Shown: positions 49,720 through 61,442, numbered from the stretch's first letter. The stretch is 64,000 nt of DNA from Myoxocephalus aenaeus (GCA_038501785.1 JBAMJR010000140.1:2371001-2435000); one strand, 5' to 3'. Program-made: numbers and translations. The notes: generated by a model not told the origin, from the letters alone.

Positions 49720-50231
49720 CGAGTCCGCGGCGAGCGTGTGGCAGGCGTCAGGACAGCGGCGAGTCAGCGGCATGTTATGGGCGAGTCAGCGGCGTGTTAT
49801 GGGCGAGTCAGCGGCGTGTTATGGGCGAGTCAGCGGCGTGTTATGGGCGAGTCAGCGGCGTGTTATGGGCGAGTCAGTGGCAGGCGCCGCTCAAGTGCCA
49901 GCACTCGTCGAGAAGCTGACAAGCTGAGTGGGTGGAGCCAAAGTTCCAACAGGTCACCTGCCGTAAATCAGTTTTATGATCATAGAATGGAGGAGCTGCG
50001 GGTTTTTTTCTTTTGTCAATCCTAAGTGTACAAATAGATAGATAGATAATGTGTGTTTTTTTTTGTGTAGACTTAATACTTACAATATGCAATAAGTTAA
50101 GATTTCTGTATAATACTGATGTACTTATATTGAATATTGTTTTGCTACTACTACATTTAACTTCATAATATATTACACTTATAAACCATACTATGTATAA
50201 TGTACCCGCCTTTTTTTAATACAAATAAATA

Positions 50232-50323
<92 letters not shown>

Positions 50324-50408
50324 TTTTTTTTTTTTACCATGTCATGTCATACTGTTATACCACCATTATAAGACTACTTTGAGGAGACGGCACTGTTGGT
50401 CTAAGCTA
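49720..50408 (+). repeat. minisatellite-bearing repeat, copy 1
   Basis: It opens with a GC-rich array of a 22-bp unit (GAGTCAGCGGCGTGTTATGG plus two bases, about 49761-49880). It runs through GCTGACAAGCTGAGTGGGTG and a (TAGA)n run into a long (TA)n at 50236-50322, and ends with CACTGTTGGTCTAAGCTA. The same order is found inverted at 54524-55300, but with a different minisatellite unit. No coding role is supported. Confidence 0.88.
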
Positions 50409-51517
50409 GGGGTCCCCAATAGGTCGATACGTAGTGCGGGTAGATCGCGGATAGATCGCATGCCTCTTTCACTTTATTGACAAAACGCAGCTTCCGGTGG
50501 GCAAATGAACAGACTCGTTCGAAAGAGCTGCGCCTCGCCTGGAATCCAGACGAGAGCAGGCGGGAGCAGCAGGGGGCGGAGTCAAAAAACTGCAGTCAAG
50601 TCACAGAAAAAATGACTTCCTGTTAGTTCCGAACTTTAGGCTTCTTGTAGTTTACAGATCACGTTTGGATTTATTCATATGTGTTTATAAATATATATTT
50701 GTGTAGAAATGTGGGTCTAGCTGCATCCTTTGTTCTTTTTATGTCTGCCTGTGAAATACATTACTACTGGTTTTGATATGTGTTGTATAAATACGATTTT
50801 GTATTATCAACCACACAAGATATGTTTTTAGATTAAACATGAGACTAATAGTCAGCAATCAAGCATTAAGTATTACAACTACACATAAATAAGGATTTTC
50901 TACAACACGTGTTTGCTGTCAAATCTAAGAGCCAATCAGCTCTCTGATGTGGCGACAGCTAGGCGTTTCCCATCATGCACTGCGCCACACAGTCGGTGGA
51001 GAGCTACTGCGGCGCCTGGCTCTGAAATCGGAGGCTGCCTTGCTCTCGTGAGATTATCGTTGACCACGTGTGCATGGCATCAGAGCAAATCGGGATTGTA
51101 AAGTTCTTGAAACTCTGGGAGTTGGCGCGGGAATGATGGATCAGGGTCCGATGAAGTTATGATAAAGAATATTTAATAAGCGAGTGAAATGACAGAACAG
51201 GTTATGCTTTCGATCGATCGAGCTGTTTTCTAATCCACCAGTGCGCTTCTCGCCTGGAGTTCCTCCTTCGTCGGTGGTGGCCAGAAAAGAGGCTGTTCTC
51301 CCAGGTACAGTCAATTTTATATCCTCCATGGAGCTAGAGCCCTCCTTCTTCTTCTTCGTCGGTCTTCCTCGGTGGGTTCTTGAAGTCAGTTCTCCAGCTC
51401 CGCCCCTCAGGCGAACAAGAGAACTACAATTCCTTAAAGCGACAGTACGTGCAGCATCTAACATTTTAATCATTAATAAAAACAGTGACCTACATATGCA
51501 TGCCATTCATAATAATA
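50409..51517. other. unassigned sequence with transposon-like termini
   Basis: AGGGGTCCCCAATAGGTCGA at about 50407-50426 resembles the start of a fish hAT repeat. The 50930-51070 stretch is CpG-rich. No gene or second terminus found. Confidence 0.35.
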
Positions 51518-51691
51518 CAGGGCTCCAGACTAACTTTTTTTACTAGGAGCACAGTGGCCCCTAACTTAAAATTTTAGGGGCGCAAGCAGAAAATTTAGGG
51601 GCGCACACTATAAATCGACTTGCAAAGTTTTCCTATCATTTTCACTGTATTACTGATAAATACTTTGACAATAAATGCATACACTACAATC

Positions 51692-51913
51692 TTAGGTGAA
51701 CTCGCGCAGCCACTCATCGCGAAAGCTGAATTTCCTGCCTTTTTTCGCCACGACCGTTTCCTCACAATCTGAGTCGGACTCATTCTCGGGATTTGTCTTC
51801 TCTAGATCATTAGGTTTAAGAAGAAAGTACGAACTGATAGTCGCGATAACCCCCAAGACCCGCCTCTTTTCACACATTAGCCTATCACAGTGGTCATTCG
51901 CCCCCCCAGGCAT
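51692..51913 (-). pseudogene. hAT transposase N-terminal fragment
   Basis: The minus frame ends KKGRKFSFRDEWLREFT. This resembles the short RKFxxxWLxEF motif near the N-terminus of ZNF862/ZMYM6-like hAT-derived proteins. The rest of the transposase is missing. The reading is from remembered motifs only. Confidence 0.45.
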
Positions 51914-51923
51914 TACCGCTAAC

Positions 51924-52675
51924 CAGGCACGTGCACAAGCATTTTGGGGGGCAGGTGCTCAAACCCCAAAAAAATAAAAAACAGTAGGATATTTTCAACT
52001 TATATATTTATTTTTGTTAACAAACTAACTAAAATTGAATAAATAAATGAATAACAGGCAACTTTCCGTGTCCTCTCCTGACCAGGCACAACAGTAGGTA
52101 AAGGTATGTTGAGAGCCTCAGCTTCTCTGACGCACCTTGAAATATCTCCTGAACTTCTCCTCAGACCTCAATGCTTATTGTGTGAGTTACACCATCAGTT
52201 AGCTTGCAGGCTGTGGAGCGGTCCAGGCTTTCTTGTTGCAGAGCGTTTGATGAAGAGCAGTGACTTCACATGCTGGGTGCTGATTTCCATGCAGAGGATG
52301 AATGCCAAGTTAATCGCATTTTTGTAAATTTTTTCTAGCTGTGAATTCTCGTGACATTTATAAACACGTCGGACCAGTTGCGACGTAATGTTTTCAGCGG
52401 CGTTAATGTTGTGGTTAATTTATCACCAAACAACGTCGGGGGATTGCACAAACACCGTCACTACCCGTTTGTCTGATGCTGCGGGTCAGAGAAGAAGTAG
52501 CTGCACCCGTCTGGCGCTCAGCGCTGCAAGAGCACTACGCGGAGGAGGAGGAGGAGCGCGCGGGGGCTCGTGAGCGCCGCGGAGCATGTCGGGGCGAAAT
52601 TCTCACAAGAACTCAAATAAATGCAAAAGGGCAGGTGCTTGAGGACCACTAGGGGTCTATCTGTGCACGTGCCTG
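51924..52675. mobile_element. nested hAT element with perfect 8-bp target duplication
   Basis: The termini CAGGCACGTGCACA and TGTGCACGTGCCTG are exact inverses, and CCGCTAAC stands on both sides (51916-51923 and 52676-52683). It is 752 bp with no transposase. It inserted into the 51518-52858 element after that one had landed. Confidence 0.93.
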
Positions 52676-53069
52676 CCGCTAACTATAGTGGGCTGAAGTG
52701 TAAAACAAGTTTGTCAGCAACAAAAATATTTAATAAAAAAAATTAAAAAAATAAAAAAAAATACTGGTCGCGCATGCGCGAGTAGATGAAAAATGTAGTC
52801 GCACTGTGTCTAATTTTAGGCGCAAAATGCGACCATTTGGTCGCAGTCTGGAGCCCTGTAATATCCCTTATTAATTATCATATTCTATGCATTGTAATGT
52901 ACACCCAAACAACTTCTCATTTTACATTGTACCAAGTCCAAAAATGACGAACTTGGTTCTAAAAACCCTACAGGATCAAGTCAGACTAAAATCCAACCGG
53001 CATGCATTGCTCGCCGATCGCCGGTGATCGATTCTGCGCAGAACTGGCTCATCTCCAACGAACCTATTA

Positions 53070-53290
53070 TTGTCAATCACCACGGACGGTGCGCCCACAA
53101 TGGTTGGCAGCTTGAATGGATTTATTGCCAAGTACAGGGAGGACGATGTTTTCCCCGACTTCCTTAATCACCACTGCATAATACACCAACAAGCATTATG
53201 CGCTACAATGCTAAACGTGAAAGAGATCATGGATGTGGCAACGAACAGACGGAACAGACGGAACAGACGGCTATTCCGTCTGTTCCGTGC
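53070..53290 (+). pseudogene. hAT transposase fragment (GTF2IRD2/ZBED-like)
   Basis: The frame contains TTDGAPTMVGSLNGFIAKYR, then FPDFLNHHCIIHQQALC and MLNVKEIMDVATN. This order is the core of Charlie-like hAT transposases and of the genes domesticated from them. It then breaks into a short array of CGGAACAGA units (53244-53300) with an inverted partner. Neither end of the original protein is present. Confidence 0.8.
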
Positions 53291-53479
53291 ATCCGGAGAA
53301 GGCCGACTGTATAATAATATTGTAAAAATATTAAGTCCAAACACCGTTCCACCATGACTGATGACCATTTGGTCTGCCTGAGGCTGGCTACCAGCAGCTA
53401 CTGTCCGGACTATGCAACCCTGCTGGTTCCATTCAGTGCAGTCATCACCAGAGTAAAATGTAAGGACCAAAAATGTACA

Positions 53480-53578
53480 GAATTGTATTGTTTCATAAGG
53501 GTTCATATATATATATATATATATATATATGAACCCTTATGAAACAATACAATTCTTTTGTATACACACATATATATA

Positions 53579-53624
<46 letters not shown>

Positions 53625-53629
53625 TATAC

Positions 53630-53728
<99 letters not shown>

Positions 53729-53739
53729 ATATATATGTA

Positions 53740-53819
<80 letters not shown>

Positions 53820-53841
53820 CCCTTATGAAACAATACAATAA
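53480..53841. repeat. (TA)n array with threefold inverted 28-bp flanks
   Basis: GTATTGTTTCATAAGGGTTC at 53486-53505 is followed by TA repeats, then its inverse at 53529-53548. After about 265 bp of TA-rich repeat the inverse occurs once more at 53817-53836. The first pair forms a hairpin with a TA loop. All frames here are Ile-Tyr runs. Confidence 0.95.
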
Positions 53842-53965
53842 TTTCATTGAAAGCAGAATAAAACAGAACCTAACTCGAGCATCACAGAACCTTACAAAAA
53901 ATGTTTTCCAAATAAACTCGGACATCTAGTGGCAGTCCTGGATGCGTGGCACTTCTCTGATTATT

Positions 53966-54190
53966 CAATTCAATTCAAATTAGTTATTATAGCCCAAATT
54001 ACAAATTTGCCTAAGAGGGCTTTACAATCTGTACACATACGTCATGCTCTAACCTTTGACCCTCACATCGGTTCAGGAAAAACTCCACCAAAAAAAACAT
54101 GTAACGGGGAGAACAAGGGAAGAAACCTTTGGAAGTACGATAGATGTCATGTGTACAGAATGAACAACATAGAGTTACAGCATGTTCAAT
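53966..54190. repeat. common fish interspersed repeat, 5' part
   Basis: CAATTCAATTCAAATTAGTT, then AATTTGCCTAAGAGGGCTTT and ACATAGAGTTACAGCATG, the order of a very abundant fish repeat known from memory. A middle portion of the same family lies at about 39245-39430. Confidence 0.6.
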
Positions 54191-54523
54191 GAATATTACA
54201 GAAATGATTAATATAATGACTAGTAGGCATGATGAAAAAGTTACAACTACCAAAAATACCAGCAGCAGTGGATATAGTAGAATAATACTGATAATAGAAG
54301 CAGTAAGTGTATTTCCAATGCTAATAGTAATAAATAACAACTAATAATAATAATGTTAATAGCAGTAGGTGTTGGGCCGGACCAGGATCCAGATATAACC
54401 ACGGTCCACATAAACCATGGTTGCAGTTGTCTGACAACTACTGGCACTTCTCTGAGCACTGTCACACTAAAGAGAGGTGTGCATGTTCAGGTTTACCTGG
54501 TGGAAAAATGATTCCAGTGTTTA

Positions 54524-55300
54524 GCTTAGACCAACAGTATCGTCTCCTCAAAGTAGTCTCATAATGGTGGTATAACAGTATGACATGACATGGTAAAATA
54601 TATATATGTTTTTTTATTTAAAAAAAGGCGGGTACATTATACATATTATGGTATATAAGTGTAATATATTATGAAATGAAATGTAGTAGTAGCAAAACAA
54701 TATTCAATATAGTACATCAGTATTATACAGAAATATCTTAACACACATAAAAAACTCACATTATCTATCTATCTATTTATACAAAAAAACCTGCAGGTCC
54801 TCCATTCTATGATCATAAAACTGATTTACGGCAGGTGACCTGTTGGAAATGTGGCTCCACCCACTCAGCTTGTCAGCTTCCCGACGAGTGACGCTCGCTT
54901 GCCGTTGTTGAATGGCGACTCGCCGCAGACACGTCGCAAACTCGTCACGTCTGCGCAGACACGCCGCCTGGCTGAGAGTCGCCGCAGACACGCCGCCTGG
55001 CTGAGAGTCGCCGCAGACACGCCGCCTGGCTGAGAGTCGCCGCAGACACGCCGCCTGGCTGAGAGTCGCCGCAGACACGCCGCCTGGCTGAGAGTCGCCG
55101 CAGACACGCCGCCTGGCTGAGAGTCGCCGCAGACACGCCGCAGACACGCCGCCTGGCTGAGAGTCGCCGCAGACACGCCGCCTGGCTGAGAGTCGCCGCA
55201 GACACGCCGCCTGGCTGAGAGTCGCCGCAGACACGCCGCAGACTCGCCGGCTGGCTGACGAGTGACCGACGCCTGCCGCACGCTTGCCACTGGGTGCCGG
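54524..55300 (-). repeat. minisatellite-bearing repeat, copy 2 (inverted)
   Basis: Read on the minus strand it follows copy 1 from the TAAGCTA edge through the AT-rich half and the CTGAGTGGGTGGAGCC block into a GC-rich array. Here the array unit is 29 bp (GAGAGTCGCCGCAGACACGC plus nine bases, about nine copies at 54950-55250), unlike the 22-bp unit of copy 1. The long (TA)n of copy 1 is short here. It encodes only repetitive frames. Confidence 0.88.
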
Positions 55301-55405
55301 TGCCACAAGGAGGAGCTCGGCCTTACTGGCACGATGACTGTGCAAGTAGTGAGGGCTAACGCTAGCTAACGCAGCACTGAAATCAGATGCAAAAATGAAT
55401 TTCAC

Positions 55406-55529
55406 GTGTGTGTGTGTGTGTGTGTTTTATTCAGTCAATCATTAATCAATCATTAGAATATATACAAAACAGAAAGACCGAAAAGATATAGGTAGAAGCA
55501 CAAAAAATGTATGTATATATATCTATATA

Positions 55530-55573
<44 letters not shown>

Positions 55574-55594
55574 TATATAGATATATATATATAT

Positions 55595-55632
<38 letters not shown>
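55406..55632. repeat. (GT)n and interrupted (TA)n microsatellites
   Basis: GT run at 55406-55425, and TA with ATCTATAT/AGATATAT interruptions at 55517-55632. Confidence 0.95.
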
Positions 55633-55634
<2 letters not shown>

Positions 55635-56069
55635 TAAATTATTATCATCAATTAAATCAGATAATTAATTCGAAATAAAGAAAAATATATATACATACAT
55701 TTCATTCACACTACAAGGGGCTAACCCTAACCCTCAAAAATAGTTTTATAAATAATCCTTTTGAAAACCAAAAATGAGTTGACTGTTCTTACATCCATTT
55801 TAGCGTTGTTCCATAACTGAACTCCAACAATAGAAATAAATCTTCTTTTAATCCCTTTTTTAGCTTTTTGTACAATAAAGTTACAAACATCTCTCAAATC
55901 ATATTTACACTCATGTATTGAAAACAACCTTTGTACACAGTCTGGCAGTGACTTTGCTTTAGCGCTGTACATTGTTTGCATATATTTTATAATAAACCAA
56001 ATCATTAAATTTCATAACATGTGATCTGTAAAACAAAGGACTTGCACTTTATTAAAATTGTATTTACAG

Positions 56070-57060
56070 TAGGGCTGCAACTGCGATTAATCGGTTGATT
56101 CTTTTTTTCGATGAATCCGATAAAAAAACTAATCAAAAAAGCATTAATTTCCAACCCTTTATTCAAAAACAGAAGTGACAGTGCAAAACACCTTCAGAAA
56201 GCACAAACAGGTTGCTCCTTGAACATCCCTGAGCTGTTAATTAAAAAATTAAAATTAAAATGGACTAACACTAAAAACATACGTATGCTTTACATCTGCC
56301 AAATGTGAGCCCTTTTTACTGTAATTGATCTCCTTGGAGCAGAGGCTGCATTTAGCATGCCCTGCTTTATCAATTTGTATGAAATACTGGGACAGTGGGA
56401 AGCTGTACTGCTCCTCTCATGTCTGTTTTGACCGAAACCTCCAGGCCCAGCTCCACTTCATCTCAGCCCTGCATCAAGCTGCGCTGCATATAGAGCGTCC
56501 TCTTCCTTAAACTATTTCATTCTGGGCCTCTTACGACCACGACGTCACGTTGTTGGCTAAGCCCAATTACGTGATTTTATTCATTCTACTTTGAGTAAAA
56601 AATAAATAAAAAACCTGCAGCCAGATCCTCCGGTGTGCCGGTTTAACGTTAACGAGTGACTGGTGACCTGAACCAGACGGCATGTTTCATCACGTTACGG
56701 TTTTTTACAAGCAAGACTGAACTGTAACGGAACATAAAGTAACTTTAACGAATGTTAACAAACACGTTAGCTAACGTGATAGCGAGCCCACTAGCTTCCA
56801 AATGAGACGCTGGAGACATCGTAACGCTGATTGGCCAAGACTCGACACGTCAAATCAAAGATCTTCTATTGCTAAGAGTGTCTCACTCCAATCTCAGAAA
56901 CGCTGGCAGGCCAGTTGCTCTGCTCCGTTTTTTTTTTTTTTTTTTTTCCTCCGCGATTTATTGACTGGCGTAATAATCGCGCGACACAATGAATCGATAA
57001 TGAAATTCGTTGCCAACACTTTTGATAATCGATTTTTATCGATTCGTTGTTTCAGCCCTA
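56070..57060. mobile_element. hAT-type element with perfect 8-bp target duplication
   Basis: The ends TAGGGCTGCAAC and TTTCAGCCCTA are near-inverse, and both flanks read ATTTACAG (56062-56069 and 57061-57068). Next to each end lie CGATTAATCG- and ATCGATTTTTATCGAT-like blocks, typical of a very common fish hAT family. It is 991 bp with only short frames left. Confidence 0.92.
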
Positions 57061-57772
57061 ATTTACAGTATATTTAATTTGAAATTACAATTATTAGGCA
57101 AGGGAATATTTTGACCATTTCATAATTTGTATGCATATTTTCAACTCGATATGATCCGAATCCTGACACATTCATTCACTGTCCAACAATGAGGATAACA
57201 GAGAGGAGAATAGAGCTGAAACAATTGGTTTCCATAACCACAGATAAAGTCCCTGCTCATACATTTATTTTTTTAAGATGAGAATATATTGTGGCTTTTT
57301 TGTGTGACATCACTTCACACCTGAATGAACTGAATTTAAAGCTGCAAAACAATTCATTTAAAAACATGTAAGTGCTTTGATGCACATTGTTTTAAAAGCT
57401 TTCTGTAATGTACTTTATTTTTTTTAATTTTACTTTAAATGAGAGAAGATAATGTATTTATTATTAGAATATGTATTACTTATAATTCATCCAGTTACAT
57501 TTTAAATCTGGCAATAAATATTGTTTGATTGAATTGATATTATTCAATTACATTTTCTATATTTTAAATGACAGTCAGTTGTTTTAATTGAATACCCTTG
57601 ATTTATTGTATGACATTTACTTTCTATGAAGTATTGCTGCATAGTGGCACTGATCCTCTTAATTCACTATGTGATGTGAGAGAGTCCTTATGATGCAACA
57701 GTCCTTGGTGTGTTTCCATGTGTGGAGCAGTGGTCTGATGGATGCATTTTTATTTTATTTATTTACCTTCAG

Positions 57773-57970
57773 GCGGGTCGAAGCGGCACCTGGAGGTCTT
57801 TCCTCCTCCCGGACCCCAACCGGCCCGGTGACCCACGGCTCGTCCTTCTTCGCTCCTCCCTCCCTCCCTCCTCCAACTCTTCTTGTTTCTTCCTCACCCT
57901 CTCTTCTTCTAGCTCCTCCTCTAGTTCTTCTCCATCTCCCCAAGATCCCCCAAAGGCCAGGCAAGAGACG
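57773..57970 (+). CDS. candidate coding exon A of an unknown gene
   Basis: It is bounded by a good acceptor (T-rich tract then CTTCAG) and a good donor (ACG|GTAAGC). Its length, 198 bp, is 66 whole codons and it is open in one frame: AGRSGTWRSFLLPDPNRPGD, later a serine-rich run, then PPKARQET. It joins in phase 0 to the candidate exon at 58365-58406. The composition is low complexity in the middle, and no family is recognised. It could be chance. Confidence 0.3.
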
Positions 57971-58147
57971 GTAAGCTTCATTTAGTCACCAGGACACTGA
58001 AAGTTCCCTCCACAAAACATCAAAAGAAAAAGTTTAAAAGAAACACGCCACAAACTGACATTCAAATATAAAAGTATTAAAGCGCTAAGAGAACCGGAAA
58101 CTAGAAGCTAAAATAAATTCGACAGGAATAAAAAAATAAATAATAAT

Positions 58148-58151
<4 letters not shown>

Positions 58152-58203
<52 letters not shown>
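58152..58203. repeat. (TA)n microsatellite
   Basis: About 26 TA units in the interval between the two candidate exons. Confidence 0.97.
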
Positions 58204-58206
<3 letters not shown>

Positions 58207-58364
58207 TTTGTTTAATTGAAGAAGATTCAATTTTTCAATTATTGATTGGTCCAAAGTACTCACTCTGTGCTTGTATTGGACAATAGGCCCCATATGTCAT
58301 ATGGTTATGTAACATTGTGGTTCATCTGCATAATTCTGATAATTTATTTTGTTGTTTTCCAAAG

Positions 58365-58406
58365 ATCCTCCGGTCCACAGGAACTCGGGAAGTCTTCAGA
58401 GGTACA
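58365..58406 (+). CDS. candidate coding exon B of an unknown gene
   Basis: A 42-bp segment with acceptor TTTTCCAAAG and donor ACA|GTAAGT that keeps the frame of exon A and reads ILRSTGTREVFRGT. Both sites fit the consensus well. It is directly followed by a minisatellite and a reversed LINE fragment, so any next exon is unclear. Confidence 0.3.
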
Positions 58407-58423
58407 GTAAGTCCCCCTCAACC

Positions 58424-58535
58424 ACGAGGAGGAGGAGGAGGTGGAGAAGAGGTGGAGAAGAGGTGGACAAGAGGTAGAGAGGAGGTAGAGAAGAGGTGGA
58501 GAAGAGGTGGAGAAGAGGTGGAGAGGAGGTGTGAA
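58424..58535. repeat. GA-rich minisatellite
   Basis: Repeated GAGGTGGAGAA / GAGGTAGAGA units. Confidence 0.93.
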
Positions 58536-58544
58536 CACCAGGTC

Positions 58545-58940
58545 TCCTTTCTTTGGCAGCAGGGGAAGCAGCGCTCGCTGACAGGACACTCCAACCAAAC
58601 AGGATGCAAATCAGGTCCAAGGATATTCCAGAAGCGTTTAAAGAAGTCAGCGGAGAGAACATCCATCCCTGGCGCCCGTTCCGACGCCGTCTGATTAACA
58701 GCCACTGTCAGATCCTCCAGTCCGCCCACAGGCCAGAGCAGCTCTCTCTTCCGGGCTGAGCTGAGGAAGCCCCTCCAGAGCTCCCACCGACACCGCTGCG
58801 CCCCAACGAGGTCGACGTAGAACTCCACGGCTCCTCGTGTCACCCGGCCTCCCGGAAGCCAAAGGCAGCTCATCTGCTTCCTCGGTGCCACCGGTCTCTC
58901 CAGGTTGTCCTTCAGCTGGAGGAAGCGAGACCTGACAAGA
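58545..58940 (-). pseudogene. L1/Tx1-like LINE reverse transcriptase fragment
   Basis: The minus frame reads VEFYVDLVGAQRC, GLEDLTVAVNQTASERAPGM and VLSADFFKRFWNILGPDL, matching the order of the ORF2 segment just before and at the start of the reverse transcriptase in L1/Tx1-type fish LINEs (APGxDGLPADFFKxFW). LLPLLPKKGDL follows in another frame, showing a frameshift. The catalytic core and both ends are missing. Confidence 0.8.
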
Positions 58941-59639
58941 GACACCGTGTAATGCTTAAGCATCCAAAACGGCTCTTTTAAGAGCCACACACACTACTAT
59001 TGAGCAAACTCCTGCAATACTACATATTCTATATAGTAGCAGTGTGTATTCTGTATAGTAGCACAATACAACCATCCTACACTTTAATGACAGTGATGTT
59101 ATATGACCATATTTAACCAAACATAAAAACATTTGTACAGTGCAAAGAAATGATCATAAACCCTCACATTGACCTGCACTTTTGTTATGAACACTCTATT
59201 TCATGAGAGAGAAAAAAGACACGTGTGGTTGTTTCCTTTGTTTATTAAGAGTTTTCTTAATAAAGAACATGGAATAAGTAACATTAAATAACGCGCATTT
59301 ATTGTAGTCATTTCTTAAAATATGAACAATAACAATAAAGGAAGAAAGAACAACATCAATGCAATACCTGTCTATTAAAAAATAAACAAACACTTTATTA
59401 ACTAATTATTGAATTTTTTTCCCTGGAATGATTGTCCCCCAGTTTCCTATGTTTCCAAATTCAGCACCACAGTGCTGGCTTCATAAATAATTTTATGGAT
59501 CTGAAATTTCAAGAAGAGTTCTTCTTCCTGTATGACATGGAAACACCATATGTTGTGAAACTATTGCATTCCATCACTACAATAGCTTGCAAAGTTAATA
59601 TTTGTCATAGTGAAATGCATACCATGAACGCATAAATTA

Positions 59640-60625
59640 TAACAATAATTTCCTTGGTGGCTGATCTGGTGGATTGTACAGAATGGAAAGGTCCAGGTGT
59701 GGTCATCGGCCAAGATGGTGCAGTGATGCGAGGAGGCACTCACGTTCACGTACATCACTCCAGGCTTGGAAAAGTATAGTGGGTACAAGCAGTGCTGGGA
59801 GAAAGGGACATTACTTTAATACCACATTACCAGAACCTGCCTTTAATGATCATAACTATGACACTGAAAATGAAAGTGAGAAAGCGACGCCTACAAATGG
59901 CGAGGATAACGGTGAACCCCCTCACACACCAAGACAGCCAGAAGGAGGAAGTCACGGTCTATCTGACGCATCACAGAACAACTTGTGAAGGCCTTAGTCT
60001 GAAAACTGGACAGGTAGTTACAGACACAGATAGTGGGAGGGGCCAAGCGCACACTGGAAAAATCAGCAGCAGGGCAGGAAAAGCCACTGGAACCAACACA
60101 TACTGGTATAATTTGGAGAACATTGAGCTTGAGGACATTTCTGGCACTACCGGTTCTGTTGATTTAGGACGAGTACACGACCTGTGTGACAATATGTCGA
60201 GTTATGTGCTGGCCATCCTGAGGAAGACATACTTATTGGTAGTGGTGATGCCTTCATGTCTGCCAAACACAGTGAACTCAGCAACTGGAAAAAAGAACGA
60301 CGTGTTTGAAGAGGTGAAAGATGAAGGCCAGAAATGCATCTCTACGAGGTGGGTGTGCACCTGATGGCGTTGCTCCGAAAGCTAGGTTAGTTAGTGAGAG
60401 GCTTTGAAGAAATGAAAACTCAAGAGGCGCAGAGTCTTTAAAATGATTATGGCAGTGATACATCAAAAGAAATGGCAGCTAAACTCCATGGACATTAAAG
60501 CAGCCTTTTTACAAGGCAAAGAGTGAATCCAAAATGGATCCTATGGAAGTTAAAACAAAGTATGTTTATGGCCTAGCAGATGCTTCTCTGTATTGGTACA
60601 ACAGAGTGAAAGACATGTGCAGTAT
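59640..60625 (+). pseudogene. Ty1/copia-like pol remnant
   Basis: In broken plus frames: WKGPGVVIGQDGAV and HVHVHHSRLGKV (integrase C-terminal region), NDVFEEVKDEGQKCISTRWV, then QLNSMDIKAAFLQGKE and YGLADASLYWYNRVKD of the copia-type reverse transcriptase (RVT_2). Stops and frame changes occur throughout and the catalytic YxDD region was not found. No LTRs are recognised. It is a dead internal fragment. Confidence 0.82.
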
Positions 60626-60848
60626 GTATTACTTTATTAACTACATGAACAACCCGGTTCAAAGTATTACTTTGCACAGGGGAAGTCAAGGATCTAGTTG
60701 GTGAGTCTAAATAGAACTGGACAGAGACAATGATTGTGTTTTCTATACCAATACACTGATAATATGTTAAAAAATATTCTCCCCTAATTCTCCCCTAATT
60801 TGAGTCTGCTCTCGTTGAGTTCGTCTTCCACAATCTCGTGTTACACAG

Positions 60849-61134
60849 ACGGGACTGGACCATGCATGGAGGGCCTGCTCCCGGTCCGGGAAGAGTTCCC
60901 CCTCAGCAGCAGATGGTCAGGGGCCCCAAAACCCCCGTCTGCCTGAGAGCCGCCGAAGCTCGGCAGACTCGAGGGATGGCGTCCATCAACAACCAAGTCG
61001 GGGGTTCATGGCAGCAACGTGCGGCGAAGCGGGAGGAGTTGAAGGAGGCTGTGATGGCTGAAGCTGTCAGTGTTGCCCTGTGCTCCTCTCTCCTGCGTGA
61101 CCTTGTGTCCAGCTCCAAAATCTGTATTAACTAG
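60849..61134 (+). CDS. candidate terminal exon of an unknown gene
   Basis: A pyrimidine-containing tract ending TTACACAG precedes it, and the frame closes with a TAG at 61132-61134. The text is GC-rich and non-repetitive, unlike its surroundings: TMHGGPAPGPGRVPPQQQMV, then AKREELKEAVMAEAVSVALC in a likely helix. The exon would start in phase 2, so it does not join directly to the candidate exon at 58365-58406. No family is recognised. An ATG at 60862 could also make it a small single-exon frame. Confidence 0.35.
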
Positions 61135-61442
61135 AGTGTATTTCATCAACTACACAACAGAGCAAGAGTGTGAAACTGACTCCAGATCAGAAGGCTGCGT
61201 GGTCAAAACTACATCAGGGTCAAATGCATTCAAGGTGAATGTGAAATGAAGATTAATCCAAATGTATGTTGTACTGTAATTGATTTATCTACCTGATTAA
61301 AACCTATGCAGATAAGGTAAACATGGCATGCTGATTCACACATGCTCACATGGAAGACAGCACAATAGCTCTATTATCTCGTCAGTAGATGTTTTCATGT
61401 TATAGTAACCAAACCTGCTCTATGTATTTGGTTGAAAAGATT

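Larger units (their letters stand above)
51518..52858. mobile_element. hAT-type element with a nested insertion
   Basis: The ends CAGGGCTCCAGACT and AGTCTGGAGCCCTG are perfect 14-bp inverted repeats. Flanking 8-mers (TAATAATA and TAATATCC) match in their first five bases, so the target duplication is imperfect. A separate element sits inside at 51924-52675. Confidence 0.85.

Noticed and set aside
53503..53925. Long Ile-Tyr frames on both strands
   Set aside because: Translation of TA-rich repeats, no coding evidence.
54773..55405. A 210-residue frame of Arg/Ala/Cys-rich repeats
   Set aside because: Translation of the 29-bp minisatellite. All three frames are open because the unit lacks stops.
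55721..55736. CTAACCCTAACCCT, a telomere-like motif
   Set aside because: Only about two repeats, too few for an interstitial telomere tract.
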